Shown piece by piece: positions 45,700 through 53,219 of a stretch of DNA of 64,000 nucleotides. The notes beneath the pieces are model-generated. The model saw only the letters and a program-made list of their open reading frames with translations, did not search any database and was not told the DNA's origin. The position numbers were made by a program, and so were the translations under genes. Source of the stretch: Maribacter luteus (lineage in GTDB: Bacteria > Bacteroidota > Bacteroidia > Flavobacteriales > Flavobacteriaceae); the NCBI RefSeq assembly GCF_009674825.1, contig NZ_WKJH01000002.1, positions 434,001-498,000 on the forward strand, given 5' to 3'. Every line of letters starts with the position of its first letter. Position 1 is the first letter of the stretch.

Positions 45700-45787
45700 A
45701 CACCAAAAAAATATGCCCCAGAGGTGGCCTCGCCATTCACAGGCCAAAATCTTGTGCCTAATAGCGTTACCCATCTAGTGATGCATC

Positions 45788-46507
45788 TTACTTTAAAAAA
45801 GAATCCTCATGATTCGTATGCATGGGCACATATTTCTGGATAATATAAGGTGTAATCTCATCGAGCGTTTTCCCGGTTACAGGATGAAGTCCGGGAGCCG
45901 TAAAATATTCTATTTCGCCTTCTTTGGTTTTATGGTACCAGATTAGGGGCCGTTGGTTTACTTCGGAAAAAAATGGGGTTGACATGGTTACCTCAACCTT
46001 TTTCAAATTCACGAATTTTGATTTGTCATAAGGTACTACGGCCATTCCGTTTAGGGAGGAGGGTTCCGCACTGCATGATACTTCCTTATAATGGGTTTGG
46101 TCCCATACCATACACTTCGGTTCTTGGTTCATCCGCACTAAGGATGTTATTGAGAATACCCCGATGGTCATACCGATCAAGTACAGTATCCATTTCATTT
46201 GAACGCCACCCTTATCAGATACCCCTCTGTCCTCTTCCTTGGTCGGTAAAGCATTCTTGCTCACATATTCGGCATAGTTTTCATAGTCTAGGTACCGGCA
46301 TAAAAGATCAACACTGTCCGCATTTGGACTACCCTGTTCCAAATCCCCGTTTATATAGCGATCATAGGCCCTTTCCAAGGTTTTGGAACTGAGTCCGGTT
46401 GCATCGCTTACATACTTTGACAACGCATATCGGGAATGCGAAACACATCCGAATTTCGCCTTATCGAATACCCTACGAACAATTTCCTCTATCCTTATCT
46501 CATCCAT
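45788..46507 (-). CDS. Hypothetical one-helix membrane protein with HTH-like N-terminus
   Basis: A 239-aa protein. The N-terminal ~85 residues are helical (EEIVRRVFDKAKFG, SKYVSDATGLSSKTLERAYDRYING, DSVDLLCRYLDYENYAEYV) and look like a DNA-binding or replication-associated helical domain, without a firm family match. A single membrane helix follows (WILYLIGMTIGVFSITSLV), then a ~110-aa outer segment with two cysteines. A membrane-tethered regulator would fit, but that is inference. A possible hairpin, TGGCCT...AGGCCA at about 45725-45746, lies between its stop and that of GH2. Confidence 0.72.
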   Translation of the reverse strand: MDEIRIEEIVRRVFDKAKFGCVSHSRYALSKYVSDATGLSSKTLERAYDRYINGDLEQGSPNADSVDLLCRYLDYENYAEYVSKNALPTKEEDRGVSDKGGVQMKWILYLIGMTIGVFSITSLVRMNQEPKCMVWDQTHYKEVSCSAEPSSLNGMAVVPYDKSKFVNLKKVEVTMSTPFFSEVNQRPLIWYHKTKEGEIEYFTAPGLHPVTGKTLDEITPYIIQKYVPMHTNHEDSFLK

Positions 46508-46892
46508 CGCCTTAAAAGTACAAATTTCCTGTCGACAAATTACCGGGATAAGAGCTCTGAACCGTTGATTTTATGGGTGTCGAAAAACTGTCTAACACAA
46601 GTCGGCCCTTTGTCTATAATCAAAAGCCGCCCTTCTATTTACTTTGTTCAACGAATGGTTACAGCGATGCTTTGCTAACATCGTAATTCTAGAAAACCAT
46701 TCTTATGGAAATCGACAATGTGGACAGGGTTCGACCCGACCGGGAAGTAGGTTGAAACCTGCCGCATCTAGATTTCCCCTTCCTGGACAGAAGGGATATC
46801 CCCTTTAAAATCAAGAGCGACCGATCATCGCAAAATTCACTGAAACAATAATTCGGACAGCCATTGGTATGCCCGATTTTAAAACAATAATC
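46508..46892. other. Intergenic region before the micro-lipoprotein gene
   Basis: 385 nt between divergent genes with no convincing ORF. Its first half is plain AT-rich sequence. The second half holds a GC-richer, foldable stretch (46707-46795), described separately. No clear TAnnTTTG box was located for the micro-lipoprotein gene. Confidence 0.5.
46707..46795 (+). other. Possible structured RNA element (multi-branched fold)
   Basis: GGAAATC (46707-46713) pairs with GATTTCC (46771-46777). Between them lie two hairpins, GGGT-TCG-ACCC (46727-46737) and AGGTT-GA-AACCT (46749-46760). A third hairpin, CCCTTC/GAAGGG (46777-46782 with 46790-46795), follows. The stretch is GC-richer than its surroundings and ends about 100 nt before the micro-lipoprotein gene. 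It could be a small RNA or a leader element. It matches no riboswitch or tRNA layout known to me. Confidence 0.35.
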
Positions 46893-47051
46893 ATGAAAAA
46901 AATCTTAATAGCCGTACTGGTCATCGTAATGAATACCGTCTTGTTTTCCTGTAACCCTGATTCCGTTGCCGAATCGGATGCCCTTTACAATCTACAGGCA
47001 GTCGAAGGTGATGATGGTAATGTTCCACCACCGCCACCAGAAGACGAGTAG
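46893..47051 (+). CDS. Micro-lipoprotein with Pro/acidic tail (52 aa)
   Basis: A 52-aa product from the ATG at 46893 (MKKILIAVLVIVMN). The signal peptide has a lipobox (VLFSC, Cys20), leaving a mature peptide of about 33 residues that is acidic and ends GDDGNVPPPPPEDE. No family is recognised. A UUCG-loop terminator follows it immediately, so it is transcribed on its own or as an abundant short RNA. The next genes are a sensor kinase with an exported-looking TPR domain and its regulator. A role as their ligand, accessory lipoprotein or signal is a testable idea only. Confidence 0.7.
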   Translation: MKKILIAVLVIVMNTVLFSCNPDSVAESDALYNLQAVEGDDGNVPPPPPEDE

Positions 47052-47070
47052 AAAGATTCAATTTTTATTT

Positions 47071-47100
47071 GGGCCATACCTTCGGGTATAGCCCATTTTT
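47071..47100 (+). terminator. UUCG-loop terminator after the micro-lipoprotein gene
   Basis: GGGC and ATACC (47071-47080) pair with GGTAT and GCCC (47085-47094) around the stable loop TTCG, with one C/A mismatch, followed by ATTTTT. It lies before the likely start of the sensor kinase gene. Confidence 0.8.
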
Positions 47101-47128
47101 GAATACTTTTATCGCAAAAGTATTTCTT

Positions 47129-49069
47129 TTGAATAGGGTATTGATTTTAGCTTGTATCTCACTTTTTATTTCCTGTACTACCGATCACGGGAAAAACACT
47201 TCGAATACAGAAGTGGCCAACGATAGCGCCCTTTTTTACTATATCTCAGCAAAGGCTAAGAACAATCCTTTGAAGAAGCGATATACGGCCATAAACAAAT
47301 CTTTGGGGTTCCAAAAAGAGCGCGAAAAAGACACGTTATACACCTTGACCCTATATCAAAAAAACCTGATTCACCTTTCATTGAAAGAATTTGATAGCCT
47401 CCAGGTATACAGCGATCTACTTATCGACCATGCCTTAAAAACCAATGACGATGCCATCCTAAGCAGGCAATACTATTTAATGGGCTATTATTATGATTAT
47501 ATCGCCCAAAAGCCACAAAAGGCATTTTACGAATACAATAACGCCAAAAACTATAAGAAACGGATCAACGATAGCAGTTGGGTAGGTAAAAACCTGTATA
47601 ATATGGCCATCATCCAAAAGACCCACAACGACTTTTTTGGGAGTAAGGAAACCATTACCGAGGCACTTCAATATTTAAATGAAAATAAGGACACCAAATA
47701 TATTTCTTCATCCTATGATGTGCTTGCCACTGATCACCGGAAGTTATTGAACCATGAGGAAGCGATAAAATATCATTTAAAGGCCATTTCCAGCACGCAA
47801 TCGGACAAGGACAGATTGATCTATCAAAACAATTTGGCCGCTACTTATATCGATTTCAACAAACCCAAGGAGGCCATTGGTTTACTGAACGAAATTTTGA
47901 ACGTCCCCGAATTGCAAAAGAACAAAACCGAATATGCCCGGGTACTCGACAATCTTGCCTATGCCCGTTGGTTGGCCAAGGAAGAGGTAACGGCGGAGGC
48001 ATTCACTCATCCGTTGGGTATACGCAAGAAAAACAAGGACCATAGGGGACAATTGGCCAGTTACACCCATTTAGGGGAATATTATCTCCCGATTGACCGT
48101 CAAAAAGCAAGCCTGTATTTTGATTCCCTTATTCAATTGTCGAAGACCATGAACATTCCCAGGGCGGAACAGGATGCCTTAAAACATTTAATACAGCTAC
48201 AACCCGATAACGTAAACTTTCGGGACCGCTATGTTTTTCTACAGGACAGTCTTTATGAACAGGAACTTAAGGTAAAAACCCAATTTGCCAAATACAAGTA
48301 CGATGATACCTTAAAACAGGAATCCATCTTACGTCTGGAAAAGGAAAATGCGGAACGTGCCTTGGAGGTTGCCGAAGAACGGAACAAAAAGATCATGTCC
48401 TATGCGGGGTTGATATTCGTTCTACTATCCTCAACGTTTATAGGTTATTTTTTAATACAACGGGGCAGACGTATACAACAGAAAAACAAAATCGCCGTTT
48501 TACAGGCCACTTATGAAACCGAAGCTGCACTCTCCAGAAAATTACATGACGATTTTGGGGGTAAACTCAACCACGCCATGCTTTTGCTCCAAAATGGGTC
48601 CGACCCCGATAAAGTCCTCGATATCGTAGAGGTTTTATACAACCAAAGTCGAAATTTCTCTAGAAAGATCAATGATGTGGATACCGGACCACTTTTTAAG
48701 GAATCTTTATTCGGAATGTTGGGCACCTATTGTAAAAATGCCCAATTGATCGTTACGGGCAGCAAGGAAATCAACTGGGACCAAATTTCGGCACTGACCA
48801 AGAAAACCCTGTACAAGGTACTTCAGGAGTTAATGACCAATATGCAAAAACATAGTTCGGCCACCATGGTCTCTATAGATTTTGAACAGACCAAGAAGAT
48901 ATTCCGGGTCGAATATATGGATAATGGCGTCGGTGCATCAAAAGAGGCCATACAAAATAAAAATGGACTTTGGAATACAGAAAAGCGTATTGATGCCATA
49001 AATGGAAGTATTAATTTTGAATCGGAGAAGGGTGATGGTTTTAAGGCCCTAATCGAAATTCCGAATTAA
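47129..49069 (+). CDS. TPR-containing sensor histidine kinase
   Basis: About 646 aa from a proposed TTG start at 47129 (LNRVLILACISLFISC, a lipoprotein-like signal). The frame is open to 47069 but that part overlaps the terminator, and no ATG precedes the signal. TPR-like helices fill residues ~60-340 (LSRQYYLMGYYYDYIAQKPQKAFYEY, YQNNLAATYIDFNKPKEAIGLL), then a coiled coil, one membrane helix (MSYAGLIFVLLSSTFIGYFL), a dimerisation helix with the probable acceptor His (LSRKLHDDFGGKLNHAM), and an HATPase domain (LQELMTNMQKHS, DNGVGASKEA, KGDGFKALIEI). It is an HPK7-like kinase of the NarL-partner class. Its regulator follows after 12 nt. Confidence 0.87.
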   Translation: MNRVLILACISLFISCTTDHGKNTSNTEVANDSALFYYISAKAKNNPLKKRYTAINKSLGFQKEREKDTLYTLTLYQKNLIHLSLKEFDSLQVYSDLLIDHALKTNDDAILSRQYYLMGYYYDYIAQKPQKAFYEYNNAKNYKKRINDSSWVGKNLYNMAIIQKTHNDFFGSKETITEALQYLNENKDTKYISSSYDVLATDHRKLLNHEEAIKYHLKAISSTQSDKDRLIYQNNLAATYIDFNKPKEAIGLLNEILNVPELQKNKTEYARVLDNLAYARWLAKEEVTAEAFTHPLGIRKKNKDHRGQLASYTHLGEYYLPIDRQKASLYFDSLIQLSKTMNIPRAEQDALKHLIQLQPDNVNFRDRYVFLQDSLYEQELKVKTQFAKYKYDDTLKQESILRLEKENAERALEVAEERNKKIMSYAGLIFVLLSSTFIGYFLIQRGRRIQQKNKIAVLQATYETEAALSRKLHDDFGGKLNHAMLLLQNGSDPDKVLDIVEVLYNQSRNFSRKINDVDTGPLFKESLFGMLGTYCKNAQLIVTGSKEINWDQISALTKKTLYKVLQELMTNMQKHSSATMVSIDFEQTKKIFRVEYMDNGVGASKEAIQNKNGLWNTEKRIDAINGSINFESEKGDGFKALIEIPN

Positions 49070-49081
49070 AAAGTACAGACC

Positions 49082-49747
49082 ATGTTCAAAAAAATACTGC
49101 TTGCCGAAGATTTTCAAGATACCAATAAAGGAATCGTAGATGCCCTGGAAAATAGATTCCAAATAGAGAACATTCAAGAAGAATTGTATTGCGACAAGGC
49201 TTTTAACCGTTTTAAGGTAGCCCATGCCCAAGGGGAACCGTACGATCTTCTTATTACCGACCTTTCGTTTAAGGAAAGCCATGTAGAGCGAAGGCTTACT
49301 TCTGGCAAAGAACTTATCCAGGCCGTCAGGAGTATAGACCCCGATATTAAGATCATCGTAAACTCCATGATAGACAACCCCATAGAAATAAATCCGTTGT
49401 TTACTGAATTCAAGATAAATGGTTATGTATGCAAGGGCCGTAATAGCCTTAATGAACTGATAATGGCCATGGAGGAAGTTCGGCAGAACAGAACCTTTGT
49501 TTCTCCCCAGATCAACTTGAACAGTGCCAATAATGTTATTGAGATGGACAAGTACGACATTATGATCCTTAAAGACCTTGCCGACGGACTTACCAAGAAA
49601 GAGATTTCAAAAAGATTGAAGAAGAACAAAATCTCACCCAATAGCGAAAGTACCATAGATAAAAAAATAAGTCGGTTGTTCGATGAATTCGGGGCCAAGA
49701 ACACCCACCACCTGATCGCCAAGCTCATTAAACAGGGTAGGATCTAA
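49082..49747 (+). CDS. NarL/LuxR-type response regulator
   Basis: A 221-aa regulator. The receiver domain (1-130) begins MFKKILLAEDFQDTNKG and has the probable phospho-acceptor Asp in LLITDLSF. The C-terminal part (~155-221, MDKYDIMILKDLADGLTKKEISKRL, SESTIDKKISRLFDEFGAKNTHHLIAKLIKQG) is a LuxR-type HTH. It is encoded 12 nt after the TPR kinase gene and forms a two-component pair with it. Three near-identical palindromes just downstream, each at a fixed distance from a -7 box, are the best candidates for its binding sites. The gene ends in a hairpin that includes the first of these sites. Confidence 0.9.
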   Translation: MFKKILLAEDFQDTNKGIVDALENRFQIENIQEELYCDKAFNRFKVAHAQGEPYDLLITDLSFKESHVERRLTSGKELIQAVRSIDPDIKIIVNSMIDNPIEINPLFTEFKINGYVCKGRNSLNELIMAMEEVRQNRTFVSPQINLNSANNVIEMDKYDIMILKDLADGLTKKEISKRLKKNKISPNSESTIDKKISRLFDEFGAKNTHHLIAKLIKQGRI

Positions 49748-49790
49748 AACTACACCCCTCACTATCATCCCCAACAACAAAAAATTTTAA

Positions 49791-49824
49791 ATCCCTTACG
49801 GAAATCTGTAAGGGATTCTTTTTT
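49791..49824 (+). terminator. Terminator of the two-component operon (overlaps an operator)
   Basis: ATCCCTTAC (49791-49799) pairs with GTAAGGGAT (49808-49816), followed by TCTTTTTT. The same inverted repeat contains the operator-like TTACGG-N4-CTGTAA. Confidence 0.75.
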
Positions 49825-49840
49825 AATGGTCATAAGTTTG
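49796..49840 (+). promoter_or_regulatory. Predicted NarL-type operator 1 plus -7 box
   Basis: TTACGGAAATCTGTAA (49796-49811), then 21 nt, then TAAGTTTG (49833-49840), a full TAnnTTTG match. Centres are 33 bp apart, which puts the palindrome near -41. The start point predicted near 49847 excludes the ATG at 49843 and supports the ATG at 49867 for the next gene. Confidence 0.6.
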
Positions 49841-49866
49841 GCATGGTTAATTTCAATACTAACGGA

Positions 49867-50076
49867 ATGACAAAGTACTTCGTAAACATGACCGCCCAGC
49901 CCAATGGGGACCATGAGGTTCATAAAGAAGGCTGCTATTGGCTTTCCCTTGCTTTGGATACTAAAGAATTAGGGGTGTTTACAGATTGCCATGCGGCCGT
50001 TGTAAAAGCGATGGACTATTATCCAAGTTCTGCAAATGGTTGTAGATCCTGCTCAAAAAAATGTCATTCGTCTTAA
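49867..50076 (+). CDS. Cys/His-rich micro-protein (69 aa)
   Basis: A 69-aa cytosolic-looking protein from the ATG at 49867 (MTKYFVNMTAQPNGDHEVHK). It has five cysteines and five histidines in a metal-site-like arrangement: DHEVHKEGCYWL, FTDCHAAVV and NGCRSCSKKCHSS. The pattern recalls a small conserved bacterial family of unknown function, which I cannot name. Its promoter carries the palindrome predicted to bind the adjacent NarL-type regulator. Zinc binding is plausible. The rest of the gap to 50245 shows no gene. Confidence 0.75.
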   Translation: MTKYFVNMTAQPNGDHEVHKEGCYWLSLALDTKELGVFTDCHAAVVKAMDYYPSSANGCRSCSKKCHSS

Positions 50077-50245
50077 GTGCGGATTGCATATGGATAGCGG
50101 GGGCAGAATAAATGTTCATTCAATTTGTAAAACGATAAACAACGAAAGTTATACTGGCCGGCTTACCGAAAAGGTAATAGGGGGTTTCATCAATTTGGTA
50201 AGCATGGCCTTTTTTCAAAGTACAAAAGGTATATTTAGTTCACTA

Positions 50246-51061
50246 TCACAACCCAAACCTTAAATAAACGGGTAAATGATCCGAGAGTTTCCTGGCCGTA
50301 TCCAAATCATCACAAAAACGCACAAAATCCAACACCCCACTATCGACCTTTCGAATATCTTTAGAGTAAAAGATATTGTCAATGGCGTGGTTTAAATAGC
50401 CTTCCCCATTACATGCCTTTTTCAAGGTCGTTTTTTGGTCGGTTAGGGCCGCCATGAACCCTTTATGTTTAAAACCATCAAAAACGGGATGGTTCTCATT
50501 AACATTAAAATCGCCCGCCAGAATAATGGGCGTAGTGTCATTACTAACAATATAATCGGTCAGGGCGGCAATTTCCGTCTCCGGGTCATGGTCGTGCGGT
50601 CTGGAATGGAAGTTGATCAAAGTAACTTTTTTTCCATCTATAAAGACATCCAACAAAAAAGGTTCCCGATCTATAAGGGCATCCAACTCCTGAATCAGGT
50701 AACCCCTGTTTTTTATTTTTATATGCTTGGTTTTCCAGATTAGGGCATAACGTTCGGTAACATATTTGGGACTGTTCGTGGGGTTACTGATCACATAATC
50801 CCATTTGCTCCCTTTTCGGTTAAGGATATCGCTAAGTTTGGCCACGGCCTGGGCACCACCATAACCCGCAACCACCTCTTGTATCACCAAAATATCGGCA
50901 TCCCTGACAATTTCGGCAATCTGTTCCAATTCCGCCGAATTTTTGGTTCTCCCAAAATCCTGGATATTCCATGAAATAAGTTCCAGGCCCTCTTTTTGTG
51001 AAAAGGTTGCCATTGAAAAAAACAGAAATAATAAGAGAATCGCCTTTCTATACATACCCAT
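50246..51061 (-). CDS. Exported endonuclease/exonuclease/phosphatase-family protein (DNase I fold)
   Basis: A 271-aa protein with a signal peptide (ILLLFLFFSMATFS); an alternative start lies two codons in. The fold signatures are ELISWNIQDFG, the metal-binding Glu of ILVIQEVV, NFHSRPH, ILAGDFNVNENHP, AIDNIFYS and the catalytic SDHLPVYLRF. It is not close to exonuclease III. Extracellular or periplasmic DNase activity is likely, for instance to use DNA as a phosphate source or during biofilm turnover. The promoter carries the perfect palindrome of the predicted regulator set. Confidence 0.88.
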   Translation of the reverse strand: MGMYRKAILLLFLFFSMATFSQKEGLELISWNIQDFGRTKNSAELEQIAEIVRDADILVIQEVVAGYGGAQAVAKLSDILNRKGSKWDYVISNPTNSPKYVTERYALIWKTKHIKIKNRGYLIQELDALIDREPFLLDVFIDGKKVTLINFHSRPHDHDPETEIAALTDYIVSNDTTPIILAGDFNVNENHPVFDGFKHKGFMAALTDQKTTLKKACNGEGYLNHAIDNIFYSKDIRKVDSGVLDFVRFCDDLDTARKLSDHLPVYLRFGL

Positions 51062-51076
51062 GGTTTACCAACATCG

Positions 51077-51121
51077 CAAATTTAACCAATGTCTGCCATA
51101 ACGCTTTACGGTTTTCCGTAA
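51077..51121 (-). promoter_or_regulatory. Predicted NarL-type operator 2 plus -7 box
   Basis: Perfect palindrome TTACGG-N4-CCGTAA (51106-51121). Reading the minus strand, 21 nt separate it from TAAATTTG (51077-51084), a full TAnnTTTG match. The DNase-fold gene starts 16 nt further on. Confidence 0.65.
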
Positions 51122-51219
51122 TGCGGCCCTGTATTTGCTTCCTGGCCATGGGCAAAGAACCAAAAAGACCATAAACCGATCCCCTTTTAAAAGTCCAAAA
51201 ACAAAAAAAGTTAAATCCC

Positions 51220-51264
51220 TTACGGAAATCTGTAAGGAATTCATTTTTTATGGCCATAGCTTTA
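51220..51264 (+). promoter_or_regulatory. Predicted NarL-type operator 3 plus -7 box
   Basis: TTACGGAAATCTGTAA (51220-51235), identical to operator 1, then 21 nt, then TAGCTTTA (51257-51264; 7 of 8 to TAnnTTTG). The lipoprotein gene starts 25 nt later. The flanks TAAATCCC before the site and TTTTTTATGG after it are also shared with operator 1. Confidence 0.6.
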
Positions 51265-51288
51265 TACTGGAATTTACATTGACCCCCT

Positions 51289-51594
51289 ATGAAAGCACAT
51301 ATTTTAACAAGTGCCTTTGCCGCACTGCTATTGTCCTGCACCTCCCCATTAGACCGGAAATTCAATGAAAACACCTCCCATAAGGACTTAAAAGCCATAG
51401 AAAAACATCTTGATTCCGCAGATTTTCGACTACTCGGCGGTTCTTTGGTACGATTAAAGATCGAGGAAAAGGAATTGGAAACCATGACCTATGCCGAAAT
51501 ATTGGAACTGGGCAAAAGGTGGAAGATCGAGCAACAAATAAAGCGAAACAAGGAAATGATAGATTATATAGACCACCGGGACAGTACCGATTAA
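51289..51594 (+). CDS. Hypothetical lipoprotein (101 aa)
   Basis: A 101-aa protein with a short signal peptide and lipobox (FAALLLSC, Cys17). The mature part is charged and helical (DLKAIEKHLDSADFRLL, LELGKRWKIEQQIKRNKEMIDYI). No family was recognised. It is first of a likely two-gene unit with the next exported protein, 27 nt away. Its promoter carries operator 3 of the predicted NarL-type regulon. Confidence 0.72.
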   Translation: MKAHILTSAFAALLLSCTSPLDRKFNENTSHKDLKAIEKHLDSADFRLLGGSLVRLKIEEKELETMTYAEILELGKRWKIEQQIKRNKEMIDYIDHRDSTD

Positions 51595-51621
51595 AACATA
51601 TTAAAACCAAATACCCAACCC

Positions 51622-52347
51622 ATGAAAAAACCGATTATACTACTTACGATTTTATTTCTATTGCTACCTAAACACAACCATGCCCAGGACAAAGGTGCCG
51701 TGGTCGCAGGCGCTGTTGGTGCCTTGGCGGCCATTGGTGCCGGTGTTGCGGCGATAGAACAGATGAAAGAGCGCGCTGAACTTACCGCTACCGAATGGTT
51801 ATTGGCCAACAATCCTGAAATGAACAGTTTTTCCCTAAAAACCATGGATTTTGATGGCAAAAAATTGAAAGACATGTCCTCAACCTCTGTCATTACCTTT
51901 AAAATACAGGAGTTCGTACCCGCCGACAATCCGGAATTGGATGGCAAAAAACAGGTGTTATTGGGCTTTACCAGTCATGGTTGGATCAATGAATACGGTA
52001 TCGATTTCAATAAGATCAAATGGTTCTTGATCGACAAACCCGAATGGACGAGAATGATGGTCGCCTACGTACGGGTGGCCTCCGGGGAATGGGTGAACAC
52101 ACATGTCGAGGAAACATTGACCCAAGGCAAAATAGTAAACAAAGGGGTAAAGGTAAAAAGTAAGATGGCGATACCCTTTTACAAACTCTCTGGCGATATG
52201 TACGTGGTAACCGACTATTCCGATGACATGAAGTTTATCTACAACGAACGCTCCCTTGGTATATTCTTAAAAGCCACCAAAGACCTGGTACAGATCAAAC
52301 GGGGCAGCCTTATTGAACTGCACGAGTTCTTTTTTGAGGAAGTATAA
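51622..52347 (+). CDS. Hypothetical exported protein (241 aa)
   Basis: A 241-aa protein with a signal peptide (ILLTILFLLLPKHNHAQ). A Gly/Ala-rich segment (GAVVAGAVGALAAIGAGVAAIE) directly follows the cleavage site and could insert in a membrane. The remainder is a globular alpha/beta domain of unknown type (ATEWLLANNPEMNSF, GFTSHGWINEYGIDF, GDMYVVTDYSDDMKFIYNERSLGIF). It follows the small lipoprotein gene closely and is probably cotranscribed, hence under operator 3. No function is assigned. The 297 nt after it hold no recognisable gene. Confidence 0.72.
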   Translation: MKKPIILLTILFLLLPKHNHAQDKGAVVAGAVGALAAIGAGVAAIEQMKERAELTATEWLLANNPEMNSFSLKTMDFDGKKLKDMSSTSVITFKIQEFVPADNPELDGKKQVLLGFTSHGWINEYGIDFNKIKWFLIDKPEWTRMMVAYVRVASGEWVNTHVEETLTQGKIVNKGVKVKSKMAIPFYKLSGDMYVVTDYSDDMKFIYNERSLGIFLKATKDLVQIKRGSLIELHEFFFEEV

Positions 52348-52644
52348 TGCTGGTATAATGGGATGAAAATGTAGCCATTTCTATCGAATGACCATGCTCC
52401 AAAAAACTATTCATCGTAGTCACAAAAAACTAATTGCAAAACATCAATTTAGAAACATATTGTCTAAATGTTATGGGCGAGATTAAGAACTGAAAAATGA
52501 AACAAAAGAAAAAAAACCAATGCTCCACGACACTTCTTGAAATACAATTTCAACTTACAAAAAATTAAATGTGGTACCAGTTACCACTATACCAAACACG
52601 GCAAAACAAAAAAGCCAAATAAATAAGAAAATAATACATAAAAA

Positions 52645-53007
52645 ATGAAAAAATCAATAAGCTTAATATTCTTAGCAACACTTCTTTTTACAAGTTGTGC
52701 TTCACACAACGGATTAACGACAAACAGGAACAATCATACCACGGAAGTCGTTTTATCTAAAAAGAACTACAAAATTATCGAACGTGTACAAGGAGAGGCC
52801 CAAACAAGATATATCCTAGGAATTGGAGGGTTATCGAAAAAAGCTTTAGTAGCCGAAGCTAAAGCGAAGATGCTTTCTAATGCTGATATTATTGGCAGTT
52901 CAAAAGCAATTATTAACGAGACAGTTGAAGTAAAACACTCCTTTTTTCCTTTCGTAAGACTTTATAAAGTAACGGTTTCGGGACATATTGTAGAATTCAC
53001 GGATTAA
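52645..53007 (+). CDS. DUF6567-like lipoprotein (120 aa)
   Basis: A 120-aa lipoprotein (signal LATLLFTSCAS). The mature domain, with KKNYKIIERVQGEAQTRYILGIGGLSKKALVAEAKAKML and a final VTVSGHIVEF strand, resembles the small alpha/beta lipoproteins grouped as DUF6567 in Bacteroidota. That assignment is from memory of the pattern and is moderate. The function is unknown. The gene stands alone in AT-rich DNA, at the start of the accessory region. Confidence 0.7.
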   Translation: MKKSISLIFLATLLFTSCASHNGLTTNRNNHTTEVVLSKKNYKIIERVQGEAQTRYILGIGGLSKKALVAEAKAKMLSNADIIGSSKAIINETVEVKHSFFPFVRLYKVTVSGHIVEFTD

Positions 53008-53219
53008 TACAAACAGCCCATAACATTTTATTTATATAACGGCAAACAAACCCTATTAAAAAGCCTAAAGACCATCTCTATTTAATAATTGTTTTTTAAA
53101 TTTAGGAGTATAAATACCTCTCAGCAAAAACTTTGAAAAAATCAAGAACCCATTAAATTTATACTAGTAAAAAAGGAATAAACGTACCTTGGTACGTTTA
53201 GCCGATTGTTAGCCTACAA

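Noticed and set aside
46727-46737. GGGTTCGACCC resembles a tRNA T-arm and the 7-bp GGAAATC/GATTTCC stem resembles an acceptor stem
   Set aside because: The arm is in the wrong order (near the 5' end), there is no anticodon arm of proper size and no D-arm; kept only as a possible structured element.
47069-47128. Longer N-terminus for the TPR kinase starting at the TTG at 47069
   Set aside because: This part overlaps a strong terminator hairpin and would put about 20 residues before the lipoprotein signal.
50036-50263. 75-codon frame after the Cys/His micro-protein gene
   Set aside because: It starts inside that gene in another frame and overlaps the DNase-fold gene stop; no coding character or family.
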